Assembly (NCBI GenBank): GCA_027886925.1
Contig: JAPCJN010000035.1
Location: 6,711-15,790, forward strand
Reading direction: 5' to 3'
DNA length: 9,080 bases
Source of the DNA: Nitrososphaerota archaeon
GTDB lineage: Archaea > Thermoproteota > Nitrososphaeria > Nitrososphaerales > UBA183
A program made the translations under genes and the position numbers. Position 1 is the first letter of the stretch. Every line of letters starts with the position of its first letter. Below the pieces are notes generated by a model. That model had not been told where the DNA came from, made no database searches, and saw nothing but the letters and a program-made list of their open reading frames with translations. Of the stretch, positions 1 to 5,408 are shown piece after piece.

Positions 1-10
1 GTGTAGAGCT

Positions 11-412
11 TTGAACAACAAATACCAAAGTTTCAGGCAAAAAAGGAGCGGGATTGCCTCAGGAGCCGCGGTGGGAATAATAATCGCTGTTGCTGTCGTG
101 ATTGGACTTGTGGGCTACTTCGTCGGGACTAGCGGGGCTAGCACAGGTCCAGGGAGCACCACCACGGTGGTGACGACTTCAACTGCGATCGTGCCGAACG
201 GGGGCGTATCAACTACCACAGTTACAACGGGCGCGGCTAGCACCGCTACGTCGACTGCAACTACCACAGTTACAACGGGCGCGGCTAGCACCGCTACGTC
301 GACTGCAACTACCACAGTTACAACGTCATCGATCGTCACGGTCGGTAGTACCACAACGATAACGACCACATTGACAGCGGGCGTGCCAGACTCAGACCAA
401 GACGGACAATGA
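11..412 (+). CDS. Thr-rich single-pass membrane/surface protein
   Basis: The protein has 133 residues from a TTG start, but the frame stays open to the window edge, so the true start may lie upstream. A short basic head (KYQSFRQKRSG) is followed by one strongly hydrophobic helix at about residues 18-38, then a low-complexity Thr/Ser/Ala/Val stalk with a 16-residue repeat, ending in a short Asp-rich tail (DSDQDGQ). This is the layout of a membrane-anchored, exposed, probably O-glycosylated protein. The RSG-I junction before the hydrophobic stretch loosely resembles a class III (pilin-like) signal, so a pilin-like protein is possible, but no pilin family is recognised. The stalk is encoded by exact 48-bp repeats. 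Function is unknown. Confidence 0.6.
   Translation: MNNKYQSFRQKRSGIASGAAVGIIIAVAVVIGLVGYFVGTSGASTGPGSTTTVVTTSTAIVPNGGVSTTTVTTGAASTATSTATTTVTTGAASTATSTATTTVTTSSIVTVGSTTTITTTLTAGVPDSDQDGQ
211..325 (+). repeat. 48-bp tandem repeat, about 2.4 copies
   Basis: Copies start at 211, 259 and 307. The first two are identical over 48 bases and the third stops after 19 bases. The period is a multiple of three (16 codons), so copy-number change keeps the frame of the Thr-rich protein. Exact identity points to recent duplication or gene conversion. Confidence 0.9.
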
Positions 413-551
413 CCACATCAGGGTCTCAATGCCCTCAGGTTAACCGCTAGCCAGAGATGCGTCGTCCCACAGGCGCGCCGTAACGTCGTTGCGCACTGGA
501 CCGCTCCTAAAAAGGAGAAATACGACTGACCCGCAGAGGACTCATCGACCA

Positions 552-1166
552 ATGCCCCTGCCACTCCTGCGCGAAGTCCTCTCTTCAGAGTATAGGGGTC
601 CCCGGGCGGTCTTCTCCGAAGTCCACGTCTTGAGGGCGATACTCGCAATCGGCGCGGGAGGAGCGGTCGGCAGAGGCAAGCTCGGGAACCTCGTGGGACT
701 CGGGCAGGGAGAGGTAAGGACGCTCATCAAACGGATGAAGGAGAAAGAGCTCATCGTCATCGAGCCCGAGGGGTGTAAGCTGAGCAAGAGGGGGGACAAC
801 GAGTTTCAGAAGCTAAAGGAAAAAATCCCTTGGTCCTCAGTCGTGAATGCAAAGTCGCTGGGTATCGGCCGCGAGTGCTACGCCGTCTTGATTAGGGGAG
901 CGGCACGGAATGTGAGGAAGGGAATAGAGCAGAGGGATGCGGCCGTCAGGATCGGCGCAAACGGTGCCTTCACGGCTGTGTTCACTTCAGGACACTTCGC
1001 CCTTCCAGGCGAGGGGACTGATTGCGAGAAGGACGGACCCCGAGAGCTATGGTCAGCGGTCAGGGCTGCCAAACCTGAGGAGGGCGACGTGGTGATCGTG
1101 GTGGGCGCTGACTCCGAGGGCGACGCGGAGCTAGGTGCACTCGCCGCGGCCCTGACCCTTTTCTAA
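552..1166 (+). CDS. Winged-helix regulator with DUF4443-like C-terminal domain
   Basis: The 204-residue protein has a winged-helix DNA-binding region at about residues 22-80. Its segment GRGKLGNLVGLGQGEVRTLI looks like a helix-turn-helix and is followed by a wing (ELIVIEPEGCKLSKRG). The remainder, about residues 93-204, resembles DUF4443, found with such HTH regions in archaea, including a GDVVIVVGADSEGDAELGA segment that could be a ligand-binding fold. It is probably a transcription regulator whose effector is unknown. I chose ATG 552 over a TTG at 489 because the Arg-rich 21-residue extension looks non-coding and GAGGA at 536-540 precedes the ATG. The family assignment is from memory of the pattern and is moderately sure. 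Confidence 0.72.
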   Translation: MPLPLLREVLSSEYRGPRAVFSEVHVLRAILAIGAGGAVGRGKLGNLVGLGQGEVRTLIKRMKEKELIVIEPEGCKLSKRGDNEFQKLKEKIPWSSVVNAKSLGIGRECYAVLIRGAARNVRKGIEQRDAAVRIGANGAFTAVFTSGHFALPGEGTDCEKDGPRELWSAVRAAKPEEGDVVIVVGADSEGDAELGALAAALTLF

Positions 1167-1180
1167 GGGATTCGCTCCGG

Positions 1181-1188
1181 TTATTAGA
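1181..1188 (+). promoter_or_regulatory. Box A promoter of the HEAT-repeat gene
   Basis: TTATTAGA lies 26 bases before ATG 1215 in a GC-rich surround. That spacing predicts transcription starting at or near the ATG, so the mRNA would be leaderless. No good Shine-Dalgarno sequence is present. Confidence 0.45.
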
Positions 1189-1214
1189 TTCGGTTTCAGG
1201 GGGTTGGCAGAAAT

Positions 1215-1727
1215 ATGAACTACACCACCGTCGTCGTCGACGACAAGGACCATTGCCTCGAGGTGATGAGGCGCATGGAAGAGGAGTTTCAGAAGAAGAA
1301 CGAAAGCTTCTTCATCGAGGTAATCGAGAAGGAACCGAGCCTGGTGCTTAGGGTGCACGCAGTCACGATCCTCGCCGAGCTTGGAGGCGAGGCCGCTATC
1401 CCGGCACTTTCCGACGTGGTCCTACACGACCCTGACCCCCTCGTCCGCCACGAGGCCGCGTTCACGATGGGCCAGATGGGCCTCTCCTCGGGTGTGCCGG
1501 CCCTTGAGGCGGCAGTCATGAAAGACAAAGACCCGATCGTCCGCCACGAGTCCGCCGCCGCCCTTGGTTCTATAGGGAGCAAGTCCGCAAAGAGGACGCT
1601 AGAGGCGGCGCTTCTAGACCCCGACGAACTCGTGAGGAACTCAGCGGCCGCTTCTCTCTTCAACCTCGAATTCCTGGAGACCTATTCGGTCGGCGGCACG
1701 GCGAGAGACAGGGCACCTAGACCCTGA
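1215..1727 (+). CDS. HEAT-repeat protein, resembling a half deoxyhypusine hydroxylase
   Basis: This 170-residue helical protein has about three E-Z/PBS-lyase type HEAT repeats from residue 45 to 153, each ending in DPDxLVR or a close variant. Two carry a His-Glu pair: H79-E80 in VRHEAAFTMGQMG and H111-E112 in VRHESAAALGSIG, 32 residues apart. Deoxyhypusine hydroxylase (DOHH), a di-iron HEAT protein, uses four such pairs in two halves with about the same spacing, and its motifs (HE...LGQM, VRHEA..ALGAIG) look very similar. This protein has one half only, so a di-iron site would need a dimer. The safe call is a HEAT-repeat protein, perhaps a protein-protein adaptor. DOHH-like activity is inference. 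Its 3' end overlaps the convergent methyltransferase gene by 11 bases. Confidence 0.8.
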   Translation: MNYTTVVVDDKDHCLEVMRRMEEEFQKKNESFFIEVIEKEPSLVLRVHAVTILAELGGEAAIPALSDVVLHDPDPLVRHEAAFTMGQMGLSSGVPALEAAVMKDKDPIVRHESAAALGSIGSKSAKRTLEAALLDPDELVRNSAAASLFNLEFLETYSVGGTARDRAPRP

Positions 1728-2244
1728 TCCTCGCTGTAATGTGCCCGGAGTCCTCGTCGAATGTGGCGTCTCGGAACTCGCTTGAGACGACACCGCGAAA
1801 ATCTTGACCGTCGCTCCCGTGCTTGAATATCCGCCCGGCTTTCATGTCCCTGATGTAGATGGTGCCTCCGGGCCTGATGATCCTCCTCAGAGCTTGGAGA
1901 GCTTTTCGCCGGTCCTCGAAGTGATGGAACGAGGACATCGCAATCGCGACATCGACGTCGCCCGGAGGGATCTCGTCCAGATCCTCTGCAGTCGCCTCCA
2001 AAACCTTGAGGTTGTGCGCACCCAGCTTCTGGACCCTCTTTGAGATCTCTCTCGCTCTATTCGGGTTGGGCTCGACGGCATAGACGAAGCCCTCCGCCCC
2101 CACGATCTCCAAAGCGGGGATCGCGTAGTATCCGTATCCCGCGCCTATGTCGGCGACCCTTAGGCCGACGGCCATCCCGGCGTCGCGAAGTCGGACCTCT
2201 GGGCGTTCTCTCCTTCTGCGAAGGGGCTCTAGCAACGGAATCAT
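1717..2244 (-). CDS. Class I SAM-dependent methyltransferase
   Basis: The 175-residue protein has a Rossmann methyltransferase fold. Motif I is DIGAGYGYY at residues 32-40, an acidic residue ends strand 2 (VYAVEPNP, E58), a MSSFHHFED segment forms motif II, and RPGGTIYIRD is the post-II strand typical of UbiE/Methyltransf_11 enzymes. It transfers a methyl group from S-adenosylmethionine; the acceptor cannot be told. I chose the ATG at 2244 because PEVRLRDAGMAVGLRVADIGAG is the usual lead-in to motif I and GAGG lies 7 bases upstream. The frame stays open to 2721, but that extension is antisense to the SDR gene and is not protein-like. The gene diverges from the SDR with 15 bp between starts. 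Confidence 0.85.
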   Translation of the reverse strand: MIPLLEPLRRRRERPEVRLRDAGMAVGLRVADIGAGYGYYAIPALEIVGAEGFVYAVEPNPNRAREISKRVQKLGAHNLKVLEATAEDLDEIPPGDVDVAIAMSSFHHFEDRRKALQALRRIIRPGGTIYIRDMKAGRIFKHGSDGQDFRGVVSSEFRDATFDEDSGHITARIRV

Positions 2245-2259
2245 GAGGCGACCTCGAGG

Positions 2260-3012
2260 ATGTTGAGACTCAAAGGTAAGGTCGCCGTCGTGACCGGGTC
2301 GAGCACAGGCAACGGAGCCGCCATCGCGAAGGCCTTCGCCGCGGAGGGGGCAGACGTCGTCGTCCACTATCGCAAGTCCGACGCCGAAGCGAAGAAGGTC
2401 GTCGACGACATCAAGAAGATGGGACGCGAATCGTTGGCGGTGAAGGCGGACATCTCGGTCCCTGAGGAGACCAAGGCTTTCTTCAGCCGGGTGAAGCGGG
2501 ATTTCGGCAGGGTGGACGTCCTGGTCAACAACGCAGGCCTCGCAGATGGGAAGATCTGGAACTCGAAGATCGAGGACATTAACAGGGAGATGTGGCTGCG
2601 CGTCTTCTCCGTCGACGTCTTCGGGGCCTTCGATTGCGCTCAGAACGCCATCGGGATGATGCCAAAAGGCGGGGCCATCGTTAATGTCTCCTCTACACCG
2701 GTCCTCGCGGGAGACGTCCAAGGACTGGTCTACGCTTGCGGAAAAGGTGCCGTCCTCACCATGACGAAGATGCTTGCCAAGTCGCTCGCGCCAAAGATCC
2801 GCGTTAACTGCATGATCCTAGGCTCGATAAAGACCGGATGGCTAGAGTGGTTCCCCGAGTCAGAGGTCGAGGCGCTGCGCTCGTCCATACCGATGAGACG
2901 ATTCGGTGAGCCAGAGGACGTAGCGAACCTCGCCGTGTTCCTAGCCAGCGACGAGTCGAGCTACATGACCGGGCAGGGGATGGTCCTGGACGGTGGAGAG
3001 GTCACACATTGA
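2260..3012 (+). CDS. SDR-family oxidoreductase (FabG-like)
   Basis: This 250-residue classical short-chain dehydrogenase/reductase is of typical length. The cofactor motif TGSSTGNG is at residues 12-19, NNAG at 90-93, the catalytic Ser at 145 (NVSS), YACGK supplies Tyr158 and Lys162, and VNCMILGSIKTGW matches the usual substrate-loop region. Arg38 after strand 2 (HYRKS) suggests NADP(H). It would reduce or oxidise a keto/hydroxy group; the substrate is unknown, and 3-oxoacyl reductase or a sugar dehydrogenase are both possible. The Asn of the catalytic tetrad (usually VNL.G) is Asp119 here (VDVFG). No clear box A was found, so its promoter must lie inside the divergent methyltransferase gene. 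GAGG at 2245-2248 may be the ribosome site. Confidence 0.9.
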   Translation: MLRLKGKVAVVTGSSTGNGAAIAKAFAAEGADVVVHYRKSDAEAKKVVDDIKKMGRESLAVKADISVPEETKAFFSRVKRDFGRVDVLVNNAGLADGKIWNSKIEDINREMWLRVFSVDVFGAFDCAQNAIGMMPKGGAIVNVSSTPVLAGDVQGLVYACGKGAVLTMTKMLAKSLAPKIRVNCMILGSIKTGWLEWFPESEVEALRSSIPMRRFGEPEDVANLAVFLASDESSYMTGQGMVLDGGEVTH

Positions 3013-3033
3013 CAAGCAATCTCGACTTCTTTG

Positions 3034-3249
3034 CTAGCCCGAGGCCTGGTAGAGGCCGCCTGCCTTGTCTATTTTCGAGAGCGCGGCCTCGATCTCCTCG
3101 TCGTCCGAGATGATCTTTCTCTCTACGACCTTCTCCCAGAGCTCGATGTAGATGTCCAGGGCATCCCTTATCTGGGGCGGTTTCCCTTTCTTGGTCTCCT
3201 TGAGCTGTTTGAGATACTCGCTGACTGTCATCTTGGGTTTTCCTGGCAT
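3034..3249 (-). CDS. Small hypothetical protein, 71 aa
   Basis: I do not recognise this protein. From the ATG at 3249 it reads 71 residues: a Lys-rich head with TVSEYLKQLKETKKGK, then predicted helices (IRDALDIYIELWEKVVERK, DDEEIEAALSKIDKAGG). It is soluble, charged and helical, with no Cys. A longer reading to 3306 would include the promoter and is unlikely. A TAATTAAT box A about 35 bases upstream supports this start and its own transcription. The gene lies just downstream of the mevalonate enzyme gene on the same strand and ends 21 bases from the convergent SDR. Confidence 0.62.
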   Translation of the reverse strand: MPGKPKMTVSEYLKQLKETKKGKPPQIRDALDIYIELWEKVVERKIISDDEEIEAALSKIDKAGGLYQASG

Positions 3250-3280
3250 ATCGCCCGTCCTGTCACAGATTATCGATTGG

Positions 3281-3288
3281 TAATTAAT
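3281..3288 (-). promoter_or_regulatory. Box A promoter of the 71-aa gene
   Basis: The minus strand reads ATTAATTA here, the most AT-rich octamer in the area, 31 bases before the ATG at 3249. It predicts a start of transcription just before the codon, giving a very short leader. Confidence 0.5.
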
Positions 3289-3302
3289 CGCTGCTGCCGC
3301 CC

Positions 3303-4265
3303 TCACGCACGACCGACCCTGGCCTCGCGGCCGACGCCGGAGAGAACGGTCTTGTACCCCATGTGCGAGATCGCCCTCCTGACCTTCTCTTCGTCGTCCT
3401 CGCTGGTGTTGATGAACACCGAAGGGCCGGTCTGCATCGAAAAATAGGCCTGGACGCTGTTCGACCTGAGCTCCCTGACCTTGGTGATTACCCTTATCGT
3501 GTCGGGGCTCATGATTATCATCCTGTTCTTGCCCGTCATCGTGATGCTGTGAAGCTCGAGGGTATCCTGCTCGACCAGCTCTCCGAGCTTATCGAGGTCA
3601 CCTTCCTTTATCGCGCGCTCGACCTCGTCGCATCTCTTTGCAGCGGACTCGATGCGCGATTTGAAGAACGGCGAACTCTCGACCTCGCGGTGGGCATCCT
3701 CGGTGTGCACTGACGACGCCAGTGGCACTATGACCATCCTTAGAGGCAGGTCCTTCTCGTCGGCGAACTTCTCCGCGTAGGTGTCCTCGTAATCATTTCC
3801 CGCGTAGAGCCTCGAGAATCCTCCGACGACCGTCCTGGAGGCGGAGCCAGCGAAGAGGCGCGCAACCCTCGAAAGCTCCGTGTAGTCGGGCTTCTTTCCA
3901 TTGCTCGTCGCGTGATAAATGGCCATGGTCAATGCAGCACCGGCGGAGGACGAGAAGCCCAGGCCCTTGGCATCAACGTGCGGGAAGTTCCCTGAGTCGA
4001 GCATCAATCCAAGTTCTCCGAAGGCCTTCCCCGTGAGCCGTTTCGAGACATTCTCGATGCGGACGCTCGCGTCCTCGTTCTTCGCCCCCTCGACTAGCAG
4101 CTCTCCCGCCACGCCTTTCGATTCCCGAACCACAACAGCGCTTCCAAAGGAAGTGGTGTTGACCGAAATGCTGTCATGGTACGGAATCCTGAGCTTCCAG
4201 TCCTTGAGGCCATGATACTTCACGAGCGCCTGCATCGTGTTTGCCGTGGCTTTGAACGGGGTCAA
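3303..4265 (-). CDS. Mevalonate diphosphate decarboxylase-like GHMP enzyme
   Basis: The 320-residue protein has the length and motifs of the mevalonate (di)phosphate decarboxylase family, which phosphorylates the 3-OH of a phosphorylated mevalonate and then decarboxylates it to make isopentenyl (di)phosphate for archaeal lipids. Seen: ANTMQALVKYHG with Lys16, PYHDSISVNT, the ATP-binding GLGFSSSAGAA at 101-111, GSASRTVVGGF with Arg144, and an ELHSITM helix. The motif YxFDAGPN near the C-terminus reads YFSMQTGPS, so the catalytic Asp is Gln278. The true substrate (mevalonate, its 5-phosphate or diphosphate) and whether it decarboxylates are therefore uncertain. It starts at TTG 4265, whose last bases overlap the stop of the DUF371 gene (TTGA), indicating translational coupling. 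Confidence 0.85.
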   Translation of the reverse strand: MTPFKATANTMQALVKYHGLKDWKLRIPYHDSISVNTTSFGSAVVVRESKGVAGELLVEGAKNEDASVRIENVSKRLTGKAFGELGLMLDSGNFPHVDAKGLGFSSSAGAALTMAIYHATSNGKKPDYTELSRVARLFAGSASRTVVGGFSRLYAGNDYEDTYAEKFADEKDLPLRMVIVPLASSVHTEDAHREVESSPFFKSRIESAAKRCDEVERAIKEGDLDKLGELVEQDTLELHSITMTGKNRMIIMSPDTIRVITKVRELRSNSVQAYFSMQTGPSVFINTSEDDEEKVRRAISHMGYKTVLSGVGREARVGRA

Positions 4266-4708
4266 ACGTGAACGTCTATCCTCAGCATCCCTGGCGCCTT
4301 CGGAGATTTCAAAGTTCTCACAAGGTCTCGCGGTATCTCGTTCGCCGACGCGCCAGCCTGAACGGCGAGCGTCCTCCCGCAGATGAAGCTGCTCCTCCTG
4401 ATGACAATGTCGGTCTCGCTCTCGAACGTGAGGTCCCTGCTACCGTGCGCGACGAAAGAGAACTGACCTCCCGGCGTCACCAACGTTATCGTCACCTCGG
4501 CGGTGTCGGACCTCAGGGCCGCCTTCATCGCATCCGAGAGCTGCGCGAGGCCCTTCTCCGCTTGAACCCCGACGATGCAATCCCCGCTCGGCGTGAGGTG
4601 GCCTTCGGTCGTTATCTCGATAGTCCTCCCATGCGTAGCCCTGACCATTTGGTGTCCGAAGAAAGAGATCTCCTCCGTCACAACGGCGCTGTTCGTACGC
4701 GTCTTCAA
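4262..4708 (-). CDS. DUF371 family protein
   Basis: This 148-residue protein matches the pattern of DUF371, a family conserved in archaea with no known function: GHQMVRATHGRTIEITTEG (residues 18-36) followed by HLTPSGDCIVGVQAEK (37-52), then a beta-rich half with a basic segment (DIVIRRSSFICGRTLAVQA). There is no signal peptide or membrane helix, so it is cytosolic. The start is TTG 4708, preceded closely by GGAGAGAGGA as ribosome site; a GTG at codon 10 is an alternative. Its stop overlaps the start of the mevalonate enzyme gene, so the two proteins are made together, which hints at a role near isoprenoid synthesis. That role is inference. Confidence 0.85.
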   Translation of the reverse strand: MKTRTNSAVVTEEISFFGHQMVRATHGRTIEITTEGHLTPSGDCIVGVQAEKGLAQLSDAMKAALRSDTAEVTITLVTPGGQFSFVAHGSRDLTFESETDIVIRRSSFICGRTLAVQAGASANEIPRDLVRTLKSPKAPGMLRIDVHV

Positions 4709-4744
4709 ATCCTCTCTCCTCGAAGAGGGGTTCAGGCGACCAGG

Positions 4745-4753
4745 ATTAATGAT
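4745..4753 (-). promoter_or_regulatory. Possible box A for the DUF371-mevalonate enzyme pair
   Basis: The minus strand reads ATCATTAAT, 36 bases before TTG 4708, within the last codons of the zinc-ribbon gene. It could give the pair its own promoter, though read-through from the gene upstream (37-base gap) is equally possible. Confidence 0.3.
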
Positions 4754-5051
4754 TTGGCTGTGGCGGCGACGACGAAGATGCCTCCGGTGAGGCGGCCACC
4801 TCAGGCTGGAGGCCGTTGCAATGGTCGCACCTCTCGGAGCCGATCAGGACAGGCGTCGAGCAGAAGGGGCAGAAGCGATAGCCAGGGGGCGGCTCCACTC
4901 GGTCTTCGATATCTTGCAGGATAAAACCCGAGACCAGCACCACCACGCCGCCCGCGGTCAGGGCCAACCAGGCATCGCCCGCCAGCGTCACGAAGAGCAC
5001 CACGCCTGTGAGGGCGATGATTCCGCCCGAGACGACAAGGCTTGCCCGCAT
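4746..5051 (-). CDS. Two-TM membrane protein with C-terminal zinc ribbon
   Basis: The protein has 101 residues. Two hydrophobic helices (about 5-24 and 27-45) form a hairpin, followed by QDIEDRVEPPPGYRF and a zinc ribbon, C61-x2-C64-x10-C75-x2-C78 (CPFC, CDHC), then a Ser/Pro-rich disordered tail. The ribbon probably faces the cytosol. This is a common architecture among small archaeal membrane proteins of unknown role. ATG 5051 is supported by AAAGGAG seven bases upstream and a TATAAA box. It is the first gene of a probable minus-strand unit with DUF371 and the mevalonate enzyme, though nothing in it points to isoprenoid chemistry. Confidence 0.8.
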   Translation of the reverse strand: MRASLVVSGGIIALTGVVLFVTLAGDAWLALTAGGVVVLVSGFILQDIEDRVEPPPGYRFCPFCSTPVLIGSERCDHCNGLQPEVAASPEASSSSPPQPNH

Positions 5052-5075
5052 GTCTGCTCCTTTGAGGGTCGATGG

Positions 5076-5084
5076 GTTTATAGA
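5076..5084. promoter_or_regulatory. Shared TATA region of a divergent promoter
   Basis: GTTTATAGA reads TTTATA on the plus strand, 25 bases before TTG 5109, and CTATAAAC on the minus strand, 24 bases before ATG 5051. One AT-rich core seems to serve both directions at the spacing expected for archaeal box A. Confidence 0.5.
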
Positions 5085-5108
5085 TTTAGTGAAGGGACGA
5101 AGCTCACC

Positions 5109-5360
5109 TTGGTCACGGAATACGAGCAGCTTCTAGGCGACATGTTGAATGAGAGGAGGGCGAAACTCGAAGACTTGAAGACCAAAAAGGGGAAGAAGAG
5201 CCAAATCGAGACGCTGACGTCGGAAATCGCATTCGTAGAAGCCGAGCTCGGACGATACCAGGGCGGGCTGACGCTGTTCAGGTCAAAACAGCTTCCCAAG
5301 GTCGGGCGGTGGGGCAGGCCGGAGGCCTCTTCGAACCCCGCAGCGGACAACACCTCATGA
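5109..5360 (+). CDS. Small coiled-coil hypothetical protein, 83 aa
   Basis: I do not recognise this protein. From TTG 5109 it reads 83 residues. Residues 3-47 form a highly charged helix (EYEQLLGDMLNERRAKLEDL, later KSQIETLTSEIAFVEAELGR) with heptad-like leucines, probably a coiled coil, followed by a basic, disordered tail (QLPKVGRWGRPEASSNPAADNTS). The frame runs open back to 4821, but that part is antisense to the zinc-ribbon gene. TTG 5109 fits the TTTATA box 25 bases upstream, giving a leaderless message. It may form homodimers or bind nucleic acid through the basic tail, but that is a guess. Confidence 0.6.
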   Translation: MVTEYEQLLGDMLNERRAKLEDLKTKKGKKSQIETLTSEIAFVEAELGRYQGGLTLFRSKQLPKVGRWGRPEASSNPAADNTS

Positions 5361-5370
5361 TCCCACGGAA

Positions 5371-5380
5371 CTTTAAATAA
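5371..5380 (+). promoter_or_regulatory. Box A promoter of the aquaporin gene
   Basis: CTTTAAATAA is a strong archaeal box A, preceded by purine-rich CGGAA as a possible BRE. It lies 28 bases before TTG 5409, so the leader should be very short. GAGGGG at 5394-5399 could serve as ribosome site if transcription begins upstream of it. Confidence 0.6.
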
Positions 5381-5408
5381 CGAAATCACTTTCGAGGGGA
5401 ATCGAACT

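Noticed and set aside
211..325. Possible CRISPR array
   Set aside because: The 48-base copies are contiguous without spacers and encode an in-frame protein repeat.
115..369. Val-rich minus-strand frame opposite the Thr-rich protein
   Set aside because: Thr codons (ACN) read backwards give Val codons, so this is a mirror of the repeat gene and has no start signals.
489..551. N-terminal extension of the winged-helix regulator from TTG 489
   Set aside because: The 21 residues are Arg/Thr-rich and unlike the rest of the protein, and ATG 552 has a purine-rich site upstream.
2245..2721. Extension of the methyltransferase frame by 159 residues
   Set aside because: It is antisense to the well-supported SDR gene, and the translation (many Asp, His, Arg, Pro) has no family resemblance. 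The family's normal N-terminus begins close to 2244.
3031..3447. 138-residue plus-strand frame over the small hypothetical and mevalonate enzyme genes
   Set aside because: It is a shadow frame opposite two supported genes and has no promoter or motif of its own.
4268..4924. 218-residue plus-strand frame
   Set aside because: It runs antisense to the DUF371 and zinc-ribbon genes, and its Arg-rich translation has no recognisable domain.
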